Part shown: positions 1 through 7,038 of the stretch, in pieces
How the letters are laid out: the number at the start of each line of letters is the position of its first letter
Numbering within the stretch: position 1 is the first letter of the stretch
DNA from: an uncultured Pseudomonadota bacterium
GTDB lineage: Bacteria; Pseudomonadota; Gammaproteobacteria; Steroidobacterales; Steroidobacteraceae
Assembly: GCA_902826635.1 (NCBI GenBank)
Contig: CADEFQ010000022.1
Coordinates: 19,503-56,780, forward strand
DNA: 37,278 bases
Reading direction: 5' to 3'
Made by a program: the position numbers and the translations under genes
Notes under the pieces: model-generated
Told to the model about the DNA's origin: nothing
Database searches by the model: none
Seen by the model: the letters and a program-made list of their open reading frames with translations, nothing else

Positions 1-41
1 GACAGGCCGAACGGCAACAGCGCAAACAGGGCAACTCTCAT
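1..41 (-). CDS. Partial N-terminus of a probable secreted protein
   Basis: Only the first 13 or so codons lie in the window. From an ATG at 41-39 the minus strand reads MRVALFALLPFGL, one arginine followed by a hydrophobic run, which is what the start of a Sec signal peptide looks like. It lies 105 bases downstream of the glycine-zipper gene and in the same direction, so it could be the next gene of the leftward run. No convincing Shine-Dalgarno is visible upstream. The identity cannot be judged from so little, and a chance open frame is possible. Confidence 0.35.
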   Translation of the reverse strand, partial: MRVALFALLPFGL

Positions 42-146
42 GCACTGACGGCGCCGCCCGTGGGCTTTGGCACCGGAACCCGGCGCTGCGCGACGCGTAC
101 CCCCGCGGCGCAGTATGGCGCAATACCCGCCGGGATTACAAAGGTA

Positions 147-683
147 TCAACTTGAAGGTTTGTCGAGAACGACCTTGCCGTCCTCAACCGGCAGGCGCGC
201 GCCGGGGTTGTGGTCCATCGTCACGGCATGCTCGGCGTCGCCCAGCCGGTAGCGGACCTTGAACTTCCCGGTCGGGACATCTTTCGAATCGAACACGGTC
301 TCGCAGCGCGATTGCGTGACCTGCTCGGTGTTGCCCTCCTGGATGCGCTCCTGCACCTTGTTGCCGGCGTAGCCGCCGGCCGCGGCGCCGGCCACCGTCG
401 CGACGTCGCGCCCCGAGCCGCTGCCGATCTGGCTGCCGAGCACGCCGCCGATCACGGCGCCGACCACGCTGCCCGCAACCTGATGCTTGTCTTTCACCGG
501 CTTCTGGACAGTGACGAGTTCGTCGTGGCAGACCTCGCGCGGCGTCCTGACCGTACGCGTGATCTCGTCTGCCGAGACCACCTCGGCGTACGAGCCCGAC
601 ATCGCGCGGTATCCCGCGAGCGACGCCACGCCCGTCACCAGAACCGCCCCTGCAACCGCACCGATCAAGGTTTGTCTGTTCAT
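147..683 (-). CDS. Glycine zipper 2TM domain (17 kDa surface antigen-like) envelope protein
   Basis: This 178-residue protein has an N-terminal hydrophobic segment (about residues 5-25) and then a glycine-zipper block at about 69-110. That block is rich in GxxxG spacing (GSVVGAVIGGVLGSQIGSG and AGAAAGGYAGNK) and is diagnostic of the Rickettsia 17 kDa antigen / glycine zipper 2TM superfamily. Members are small envelope proteins whose zipper inserts in or lies against a membrane. Two cysteines (C52, C127) flank the zipper and could form a disulfide. I chose the ATG at 683 because the hydrophobic signal follows at once; an ATG at 734 would add 17 residues without signal character. It lies 76 bases after the HDOD gene in the same direction. 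The superfamily is clear, but the specific role is unknown. Confidence 0.8.
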   Translation of the reverse strand: MNRQTLIGAVAGAVLVTGVASLAGYRAMSGSYAEVVSADEITRTVRTPREVCHDELVTVQKPVKDKHQVAGSVVGAVIGGVLGSQIGSGSGRDVATVAGAAAGGYAGNKVQERIQEGNTEQVTQSRCETVFDSKDVPTGKFKVRYRLGDAEHAVTMDHNPGARLPVEDGKVVLDKPSS

Positions 684-759
684 GCCGCGATGCTCGCTGT
701 CGAGCGCGGCGAACGGCAGCGCCCGGCGGCGCATTGCCGTGTGCGAATCGTCCTACACG

Positions 760-1863
760 CTAGGTCGGCTTCTGCAGCGCGGCGGCGCTTTCGGGGACGA
801 GTCGCAACCAGATGCGCTCGCTCTCGCGATCCGGCGTGCCTGCGGCGCGCAGCGTGGCGAGAGCCGCCTCATCGGTGATTCCGCCGGCGCCGCGCACGAC
901 GGCGAGCGCGCCCGTGAGGCGGCCCAATGCAACACTGCGGCCGAGCGGCGATCGCGCATCGGTCGTGGCGACACGCTGCTCGTCGATCGCCGCGAGCACG
1001 CCCGCCGAAAGGTCCCAGCTCTCGGCGACGGCGTGCGCGGCGCGCGGCGCGTGCGTGTCGATCAGCAAGGCGATCAGGTCGGGCGACGGCGTGAGCCCGC
1101 CGCGTTCGACGTACCTGTCCATCGCCATGCGGAACACGATGATCGCGCCGAGCCCGAGCAGCAGCGCGAGCAGTTGCGCGGCGAACGGATCGCTGTCGTC
1201 GACGATCGCGGCAAATGTCTCGGCCGCGACGCCGGAGCGGAAAGCATGGTCCCACGTCGTGTCGGGAAACTTCGCGAAATGCCCCGTGCGCACCCGGAAG
1301 ACCGGCTGCAGGACGGCGGCCGCGACGAGCTTGCGGATGCCTTCGGTGCCGAGCACCGCCACCGCCCGATCGATGCTTTCGATCGGTTTCTCGGTGATCC
1401 GATAGTAGGGGCTGTTGGCGAGCCGCAGCAGGTCGGCGGCGAGCGCCGGATCGCGCGCGATGATGCCGGCGAGTTCGCGACGCGACGTGTCGGCATCGTT
1501 CACCGCGCGCAGCAGCTGCGGTAGCAGCAGCGGCCGCCGTGGCATGTACTTCGCCTGCGTGGCGGCGGTGGCCACGTCGTTGGCAACCTGTTTCGCGACG
1601 CCCTCGTGATCGGGCGGAACCTGCGGCTCCGCAAGTGGCGACGACAACGCGAGGCGGTGCAGCGCCGTCCACGCATCGCGTGTGCCACTGCCGCTCGCAT
1701 CCGGCGCGATGCCCGGCGTGGCGCCCGACGTGTCACCCGGCGTGGCGGAGGGTGTGCGCGGCGCGGGCGAATCAGCGCGGGCACGGCCGCGCAGCGCGAC
1801 GACGATCGCAGCGACCGCGGCGAGTGTCGCGACGGCCATCGAAACGGCGACGGGTGTGTCCAT
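760..1863 (-). CDS. Membrane-anchored HDOD domain protein
   Basis: This 367-residue protein starts with a transmembrane helix (about 7-24) and a Pro/Thr/Gly/Ala-rich linker (about 30-65). The HDOD domain covers about 105-310, with the recognisable core LLRLANSPYYRITEKPIESI followed by AVLGTEGIRKLV. HDOD domains are degenerate HD-type helical folds lacking the metal-binding HD pair, and they act in signalling as scaffolds or regulators rather than known phosphodiesterases. The anchor would hold the domain at the inner face of the membrane. It begins 34 bases after the GMC gene, so it is probably co-transcribed. No GGDEF, EAL or receiver domain is attached, so the input and partner are not evident. 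Confidence 0.82.
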   Translation of the reverse strand: MDTPVAVSMAVATLAAVAAIVVALRGRARADSPAPRTPSATPGDTSGATPGIAPDASGSGTRDAWTALHRLALSSPLAEPQVPPDHEGVAKQVANDVATAATQAKYMPRRPLLLPQLLRAVNDADTSRRELAGIIARDPALAADLLRLANSPYYRITEKPIESIDRAVAVLGTEGIRKLVAAAVLQPVFRVRTGHFAKFPDTTWDHAFRSGVAAETFAAIVDDSDPFAAQLLALLLGLGAIIVFRMAMDRYVERGGLTPSPDLIALLIDTHAPRAAHAVAESWDLSAGVLAAIDEQRVATTDARSPLGRSVALGRLTGALAVVRGAGGITDEAALATLRAAGTPDRESERIWLRLVPESAAALQKPT

Positions 1864-1897
1864 CGTGCCGTAGCTTAACCGCGGCAGCGCCGCGCGA

Positions 1898-3553
1898 TCA
1901 GATATCGTTCGCGCGCGCGAAGCGTCCGATATGTTCCCCGGCCCGGAACGCGAGGGCCTGGATCGTCATCGTCGGCTGGCCCCGGCCGGAAGTCACGAAG
2001 CTCGAACCGTCACAGATAAAGAGATTGCGCACGTCGTGCGCGCGGTGCCAGCGATCGACGACGGCGGCGCCCGGATCGTTGCCCATGCGGCAGGTGCCGA
2101 GGAGGTGCGGAGAGTTGATGCTCTCGGTTACAGGGTAGCGCCAGGTACGCAGCGCGCCTGCCGCCTGCAGGATCTCTTCGCCGCGAGCCTGCAGGAAGCG
2201 CACGTTCGCGAGGTCGTCGGGGTGGTCCCGGTAGGTGACACGGATGCAGGGCTGGCCCCAGGCGTCCTTCAGCTTCGGGTCGAGGCTCACGCTGTTCGAC
2301 TCGAGCGGCAGCGAGGTGGCGTGCTGCGTCGACAGCGCGGTGCGTGGAAACGCCCGCAGTTGCTGCTTGAAACCGCGGCCCCAGCGCGGCTCGCCCGGCG
2401 GTCGATCGAGTGCCCAGACCATCGGCGCCGCGCCGATGCGCGCATCGATTCCACCGCCGCCATAGTGGCCGCGCTTCGGGTCGCTGTCGTAGAAGTCATG
2501 GGAGATGCGCGTGACCTGCACGCTCTTGTACTCGTTCAGCTCGTGCTCGAACTCGGCCTCGACCTGCGCATAGGTGTTGAACATGAGGTTCTTGCCGACG
2601 AGGCCGCTCGAATTCGCGAGCCCGTGCGGGAAGCGGGCGCTTTCGGACGCGAGCAGCAGGCGCGTCGTCTCGGCGCCGTTCGCCGACAGCACCACGGCGC
2701 GCGCTTTCTGGAAGCGCTCGCGCCGCTGTGCGTCGAAGTAGTGCACGCCCGTGACGCGCCCTTTGTCGTCGGTGGGTACGCGAAAGACATAGCTCAGCGG
2801 GCGCACTTCGCAGCGGCCGGTCGCTTCGGCCTCGGGGATCACCGTGTAGAGCGTCGACGATTTCGCCATGGCCTCGCAGCCGAAGCCGATGCAGAAGCCG
2901 CAGTGGATGCAGGCCGGCCGTCCGCGAAAGGGCACCGACGCAATCGCCATCGGCGCCGGAAACGGGTGCAGGCCGAGCTTGCGCGCGCCGCGCTCGAACA
3001 GCACGCCCGACGACTTCACCGGCAGTGGCGGCATCGGATAGGGTTTCGAACGCGGCGGATCGTTGGGGCAGGCGCCCGCGAGGCCCGAGACGCCGATCTC
3101 CCATTCGACTTTCGTGTAGTAGGGCTCGAGTTCGGCGTAGCTGATCGGCCAGTCGGCGAAAGTCGTGCCGGCGATATGACCGAGCACGCTGCGTTCCTGG
3201 AAGTCGATTTCATGGAAGCGCCAGAAATTGGCGGTGAAATGCGTCGTGCTGCCGCCGACGGTCTGTGCGTACCATGCGGGCAGCAGGCCGCTCTCGACCG
3301 GTTGCGCCTCGACCGCCGGGTCGTTGCGGAAGGACTGCGGTGTCGTGCGCGCACTGTTCGTGAGGCCGTCGAGGAAGAAGTTCGCGAGTTCGTCGTGCTT
3401 GAACGACGCCGCCGTATGGCGCGGGCCGCGCTCGAACACCACCACGGAAAATCCCGCCTGCGACAGCTCGCGTGCGATCACGCCGCCCGCGGCGCCCGAG
3501 CCGACGATCGCGAAGTCGACGGTCTCGTTGTCCCGGTACTGCTTCGCGCTCAT
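1898..3553 (-). CDS. GMC-family FAD-dependent oxidoreductase (large subunit)
   Basis: This 551-residue flavoprotein has an N-terminal FAD-binding Rossmann motif (GSGAAGG, residues 18-24, then the VVVFERG strand end) and a C-terminal GMC_oxred_C block with SPHLLGTCRMG and TSGRGQPTMTIQALAFR. It resembles the large subunit of gluconate, sorbitol or glucose dehydrogenases, which oxidise an alcohol or sugar at FAD. Residues 215-226 carry a C-X2-C-X2-C-X4-C array, as expected of family members that may hold an Fe-S centre. It has no signal peptide, but the preceding gene encodes a Tat-signal small subunit and overlaps its start by four bases (ATGA). Export of the pair on one signal, as in known gluconate dehydrogenases, is therefore likely. 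The substrate is not predictable. Confidence 0.88.
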   Translation of the reverse strand: MSAKQYRDNETVDFAIVGSGAAGGVIARELSQAGFSVVVFERGPRHTAASFKHDELANFFLDGLTNSARTTPQSFRNDPAVEAQPVESGLLPAWYAQTVGGSTTHFTANFWRFHEIDFQERSVLGHIAGTTFADWPISYAELEPYYTKVEWEIGVSGLAGACPNDPPRSKPYPMPPLPVKSSGVLFERGARKLGLHPFPAPMAIASVPFRGRPACIHCGFCIGFGCEAMAKSSTLYTVIPEAEATGRCEVRPLSYVFRVPTDDKGRVTGVHYFDAQRRERFQKARAVVLSANGAETTRLLLASESARFPHGLANSSGLVGKNLMFNTYAQVEAEFEHELNEYKSVQVTRISHDFYDSDPKRGHYGGGGIDARIGAAPMVWALDRPPGEPRWGRGFKQQLRAFPRTALSTQHATSLPLESNSVSLDPKLKDAWGQPCIRVTYRDHPDDLANVRFLQARGEEILQAAGALRTWRYPVTESINSPHLLGTCRMGNDPGAAVVDRWHRAHDVRNLFICDGSSFVTSGRGQPTMTIQALAFRAGEHIGRFARANDI

Positions 3554-4089
3554 GGGCTGAACCCCGGGTAGTCGCGGTCATACCAGCCGAAGGGCGGCGC
3601 GTAGGCGTGGGTGTCCTCGAAGCCGACCAGCTGCCAGCCGAGCCCACCGCGATTGCCGCCGTAGGCGGGCGAAGCGAAGAGGCCGAGGACGGTGAGGAAG
3701 CGCAGCTGCTCAAAAAGCGGCTGGCCTTCGAGCGACGCGAAATCGGGGAACGGACGCGGCAGCGCGGCGAGGTCGCGCAGTACGCCCGCGCGCTGTCCGG
3801 CGTAGAAGCTGCCGAACGCGCGATCGATGAAATATACGACGCCCGCCTCGTGCGCGCCGGGGCCGTCGTCGCCCGAGGGCACGATGCGCGCGGTGAATGC
3901 GTCGATGTCGCGCGCTTCGTCCGCGCTCAAGTTCTCGAGTTTCGGCGGTGCGCCCCCTGATTCGGCGGCGGCGACGCTGGCGTGCGCGTGTTCCGACGCC
4001 GCGGCGATCGCCCGCGCATTCGCGGCAAACCATGTCGCGCCGAGGCTCGCCGCGCCGAGCCCTTCAAGAAACCCGCGTCGAGTGTGCAT
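3550..4089 (-). CDS. Gluconate 2-dehydrogenase subunit 3-like protein with Tat signal
   Basis: This 179-residue protein starts with a twin-arginine signal (MHTRRGFLEGLGAASLGATW, then an alanine-rich stretch to about residue 35). It continues with a gluconate 2-dehydrogenase subunit 3 type domain: the helix SADEARDIDAFTARIVPS, a central PLFEQLRFLTVLGLFASPAYGGN block and an aromatic C-terminus. In characterised enzymes this small subunit partners the GMC flavoprotein and supplies the Tat signal that takes both across the membrane. I started at the ATG at 4089 because the Tat motif follows directly; the frame is open further upstream but without signal character. The stop overlaps the GMC start as ATGA. 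No cytochrome c subunit gene lies next to the pair, so the electron acceptor is open. Confidence 0.85.
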   Translation of the reverse strand: MHTRRGFLEGLGAASLGATWFAANARAIAAASEHAHASVAAAESGGAPPKLENLSADEARDIDAFTARIVPSGDDGPGAHEAGVVYFIDRAFGSFYAGQRAGVLRDLAALPRPFPDFASLEGQPLFEQLRFLTVLGLFASPAYGGNRGGLGWQLVGFEDTHAYAPPFGWYDRDYPGFSP

Positions 4090-4123
4090 CCGTGCCCCCA
4101 CGTTCTTGTTTGAACGCCGAATG

Positions 4124-4807
4124 CTACAGCGGCGACCCCGGCTTGGCGATGCCGAGGAAGGCAGCGAGCGCAAGACCCACCCAGATCGCGAGCACGAACG
4201 GCCGGCACGACTTGAGCCCCTGTGCCATGTCGCGGTCGCTCTCTTCCGTGGCACCGTTCGTGAGCAGCTGGCGATAGCCGCTCATGAACCGCGGCAGCTT
4301 GATGCGGATCACGAGGCCGCAGAAGATCAGCGCCGCGAAAATGAGCAGCTTCGCCGCGAGCCACGGATACGGCCGCAGCCGTCCGTCGCCGTAGGCATAG
4401 CCCACCGACGCGATCAGCGCGACGATCATGAAGCACCGGAAGAAGAAGTCGAATTTCGTGAGCTTCTGGCCAAACGGCTGGCCCTGGTAATGGTGCACAG
4501 CCCAGACGAGCAGCACCCAGAGCGGCCCGAGCAGGATGATCAGCGGAAGCTGGCCGGGCAGGTGCGGCACACCGATGTAGTACGCGAGGAGCCCGCCAAT
4601 CGTCAGCATCAGCGCGAGGCAGTAGCGCGGCAACTGGTCGAGTTCGACGAAGATCTTGAACGCCGTGAGCCGCGCATCGCGCGACAGCTTCGGGTTCACG
4701 ACAAAGCCGCTCGAGTAGAAGACGCCGACGTCGCCGCCCAGCCAGTACACGAACAGCAGGATGTGGGCGAATTTGACGATCGAGTACATGAACGGCGCGT
4801 CGACCAT
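4124..4807 (-). CDS. Six-helix inner-membrane protein, CopD/DUF2269-like
   Basis: This is a 227-residue integral membrane protein with about six hydrophobic helices (near 8-30, 58-82, 87-108, 123-142, 150-170 and 203-222). The first helix begins KFAHILLFVYWLGGDVGVFY, a His-containing pattern seen in uncharacterised CopD/DUF2269-like membrane proteins. The family is my recognition by pattern only. The Shine-Dalgarno GGAGGT at 4820-4815 lies seven bases before the ATG at 4807 and only one base before the ATG at 4813, so I chose 4807. It sits between the NADH dehydrogenase (28-base gap) and the Tat subunit (34-base gap) on the same strand. Histidines in or near helices (H14, the HH pair near 106) could bind haem or metal, which would make it a candidate electron conduit; that is inference. 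Confidence 0.7.
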   Translation of the reverse strand: MVDAPFMYSIVKFAHILLFVYWLGGDVGVFYSSGFVVNPKLSRDARLTAFKIFVELDQLPRYCLALMLTIGGLLAYYIGVPHLPGQLPLIILLGPLWVLLVWAVHHYQGQPFGQKLTKFDFFFRCFMIVALIASVGYAYGDGRLRPYPWLAAKLLIFAALIFCGLVIRIKLPRFMSGYRQLLTNGATEESDRDMAQGLKSCRPFVLAIWVGLALAAFLGIAKPGSPL

Positions 4808-4820
4808 GGGCATTACCTCC
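4808..4820 (-). promoter_or_regulatory. Strong ribosome binding site deciding the start of the membrane protein gene
   Basis: On the minus strand GGAGGT (4820-4815) is followed by A, an in-frame ATG (4813-4811), CCC and a second in-frame ATG (4807-4805). Spacing is one base to the first ATG and seven to the second, so the second is the likely initiator. Confidence 0.7.
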
Positions 4821-4835
4821 GGTGCGGCCGTGATC

Positions 4836-6089
4836 TTACCCGGCTTCGCGCCCGACGATGAGCCGCGCGCCGCGGCCATAGGTGAAGAACGACCAACCCC
4901 AGTGCAGCATCACCGACGCGCGGCTGCGAAAGCCCGTGAGGCCCATGATGTGCACCAGCAGCCACAGCCACCACGCGATGCGCCCGCCGAGTACGAGCGC
5001 GCCGATCTCGCAGATCGCACGCTGGCGCCCGATGGTCGCCATCTGGCCCTTGTCCCGGTAGCGAAAGGTCGCGCGCGCCGCGCCGCGCTGATCGGCAAGG
5101 ATGCAGGCGGCCGCATGCCGGCCCTGCTGAATCGCGACCTGCGCGACGCCCGGCAGCGGGCGTTGCGACCCGGGATCGGTGGCCGCCGCCAGGTCGCCGA
5201 GGACAAAGACCCGATCGTTGCCCGCGATCGTGATGCCAGAAGTCACCGGCACCCGGCCGGCAGGGTCGAGCGGCACGCCGAGCGATTGCGCGAGCGGGGA
5301 AGCGCGCACGCCGGCGGCCCACACGACGGTGCGGGTCGCAATGCGCTCCGCGCCGATCGTCACCGCGCTCGCCGCAACCTCGGTGACGGCGCAGCCGAGG
5401 CGTACGTCGACGCCGAGCGTCGCGAGATCGCGCTGCGCACGCGCTGAAGAGCGTTCGGTGAACGCCGGCAGCAGCCTCGGGCCGGCTTCGACCAGCAACA
5501 CGCGCGCCTTGCGCGGATCGATGCGGCGAAAATCGCGCGCGAGCGTGTAGCGGCTCATTTCGGCGATGGCACCCGCCATCTCGACTCCGGTCGGGCCGCC
5601 ACCAACGACGACGAAGTTGAGCCACGCCCGCTGTTCCGTCCGGTCGCTGCAGCGCTCGGCTTGTTCGAACGCGCGGAGAATCCGCGCACGCATCGCCGTT
5701 GCCTGCGGCAGCGTCTTGAGTCCGGGTGCAAACGGCTCCCACGCGTCGTGGCCGAAGTACGCGTGCGTCGCGCCGGCGCCGATCAGCAGGTAGTCGCCGG
5801 TGAACGCGCCCGCGTCCGTCTCGACGCAGCGCGAGGCGGGATCGATGCGTTGCGCGTCGGCCATCAGCACCTGCACGTTGCGCGCGCGTCGCAGGACGCT
5901 GCGCACCGGCGCCGAAATATCGGCCGGACTCAGCGCGGCGGTCGCGACCTGATAGAGGAGCGGCTGGAACAGGTGATGGTTGGCGCGATCGAGGAGCGTG
6001 ACTTCGATCCCCGGCCGGTTGGCGAGCGCTTTCGCGGCGTTGAGCCCGGCGAAACCCGCCCCGATGATGACGACCCGCGTCACGGCCAC
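4836..6089 (-). CDS. ndh: Type II NADH dehydrogenase (NAD(P)/FAD-dependent oxidoreductase)
   Basis: This 417-residue flavoprotein has two dinucleotide-binding folds. The FAD site starts at GAGFAG (residues 10-15). The NADH site is at GGGPTG (163-168), followed by VEMAGAIAEMSR. A FAD-contact block reads VFVLGDLAAATDP near 291-303. The early LFQPLLYQVAT segment is typical of NDH-2. The C-terminus has a hydrophobic stretch (WWLWLLVHIMGLTGF) and an amphipathic tail, matching the membrane-associating end of NDH-2. The enzyme oxidises NADH and reduces quinone without pumping protons. The start at 6089 is GTG; a second GTG at 6083 is possible and neither has a strong Shine-Dalgarno. It begins four bases after the methyltransferase stop, so the two are probably one transcript. 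Confidence 0.88.
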   Translation of the reverse strand: MAVTRVVIIGAGFAGLNAAKALANRPGIEVTLLDRANHHLFQPLLYQVATAALSPADISAPVRSVLRRARNVQVLMADAQRIDPASRCVETDAGAFTGDYLLIGAGATHAYFGHDAWEPFAPGLKTLPQATAMRARILRAFEQAERCSDRTEQRAWLNFVVVGGGPTGVEMAGAIAEMSRYTLARDFRRIDPRKARVLLVEAGPRLLPAFTERSSARAQRDLATLGVDVRLGCAVTEVAASAVTIGAERIATRTVVWAAGVRASPLAQSLGVPLDPAGRVPVTSGITIAGNDRVFVLGDLAAATDPGSQRPLPGVAQVAIQQGRHAAACILADQRGAARATFRYRDKGQMATIGRQRAICEIGALVLGGRIAWWLWLLVHIMGLTGFRSRASVMLHWGWSFFTYGRGARLIVGREAG

Positions 6090-6093
6090 GTCG

Positions 6094-6903
6094 TCAGGGT
6101 GCGGCGAGTTTGCGCGCCGAGGCGGTCAGGATTCCGGAGTAGCCGTACACGGCGTTGGCGGGGCAGGGAATGATCTGCACGTCGAGGCTCGCGCGCGCCA
6201 TGCCGTTTTCAAGCAGCGATTCAGCCATCGCGTCGACGGTGACGCCGGCGCCCGGGAACATCCGCTCACCGACCTTGTACGCGGTGCAGTTGTGCAGCGC
6301 GTGGATCACGATCGTGCCGCCCGGCGCGAGCATCGACAACATGTTCTGCATGCACGCGCGCCACACGCCCCGATCACTCGACACGGCGTCGAGACAGAAG
6401 CCGGAGACGATGAGATCGTAGAAGCCTTGGCGTTCCGCGCCGAGCGGGTCGTGCCAGCGCGCGTCGCTGACATAGAGGCCGCGCACCGACTTGCGAGTCT
6501 GCGCTTCGCGCCGCAGGACGCGGGCCCGATCGGCGTCCGGCGCTCCTTCGCACGCCAGAATAAAGCTCGTGAAGCGGTTCCAGTCGCTTTCTTCCGTCGC
6601 CGCATGCAGCCACTCACGCACGAACGCGAGGTTGTCCGCGAGCCAGTCGGCCATGTCGATGCGAAATGCGTAGGCCGAGGCCGCGATGGCGCGATGGAGC
6701 GTGGGTCCGCAGCCGTATTCGAGCGCCCGGCCGTACCGATGGTCCGCGCCGCCCATGACTTCGAGCTGATAGGCGAGTACGGCCTGTTCGTCCGGGAGCA
6801 CCACCTCGCTGTAATAAGTCTCGAAGTAGTCGCGTGCCCGCCACGCGGAATAGTCCGCCAGCCCCCCCGGCGATCTGGAATCGGTCACAGGCAATCCCCG
6901 CAT
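6094..6903 (-). CDS. Class I SAM-dependent methyltransferase, NNMT/PNMT/TEMT-like
   Basis: This protein is about 269 residues long. Near the N-terminus it has DYFETYYSEV (about 25-34), which resembles the YxxxYY segment of the nicotinamide / phenylethanolamine / thioether N- and S-methyltransferase family. Motif I is LEYGCGPT (61-68), and a later YDLIVSGFCLDAVS and MLAPGGTIVIH complete the SAM fold. Eukaryotic relatives methylate small amines or pyridines; the bacterial substrate is unknown. The start may be the ATG at 6903 or the GTG at 6888, which has GGGGA six bases upstream; the extra residues are not family-defining. It is the first gene of the leftward run and is divergent from the histidine kinase gene, with 135 bases between them. 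Confidence 0.75.
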   Translation of the reverse strand: MRGLPVTDSRSPGGLADYSAWRARDYFETYYSEVVLPDEQAVLAYQLEVMGGADHRYGRALEYGCGPTLHRAIAASAYAFRIDMADWLADNLAFVREWLHAATEESDWNRFTSFILACEGAPDADRARVLRREAQTRKSVRGLYVSDARWHDPLGAERQGFYDLIVSGFCLDAVSSDRGVWRACMQNMLSMLAPGGTIVIHALHNCTAYKVGERMFPGAGVTVDAMAESLLENGMARASLDVQIIPCPANAVYGYSGILTASARKLAAP

Positions 6904-7038
6904 CTCATTGGCTTGTGAGGGTATTTGTAACGGAAATGGGCACCGGAAAGCCAGAGTGCGACGTGGCTCACGGGGTGCGGGCAATAGGCCAACCGATAAT
7001 TCCGTCAAATCGGGACCCCGGGTCTTAGGCGACAATCC
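6904..7038. promoter_or_regulatory. Divergent promoter region between methyltransferase and kinase genes
   Basis: These 135 bases separate two divergent starts and are less GC-rich than their flanks. Rightward, GATAAT at 6995-7000 matches the sigma-70 -10 box at five of six positions, but no good -35 lies 16-18 bases upstream. Leftward, a weak TACAAA-like element lies close to the methyltransferase start. A short inverted repeat GACC-CCG-GGTC sits just before the kinase start, near 7013-7023. Promoter placement is tentative. Confidence 0.35.

Noticed and set aside
1931-3571. A 546-codon open frame on the plus strand opposite the GMC gene
   Set aside because: It is exactly antisense to a clear GMC protein, is rich in Arg, Ala and His with no recognisable motif, and is explained by GC-biased codons leaving the opposite strand open.
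7011-7023. Inverted repeat GACC-CCG-GGTC before the kinase gene as an operator or terminator
   Set aside because: Four-base arms in GC-rich DNA are expected by chance and no T-run follows.
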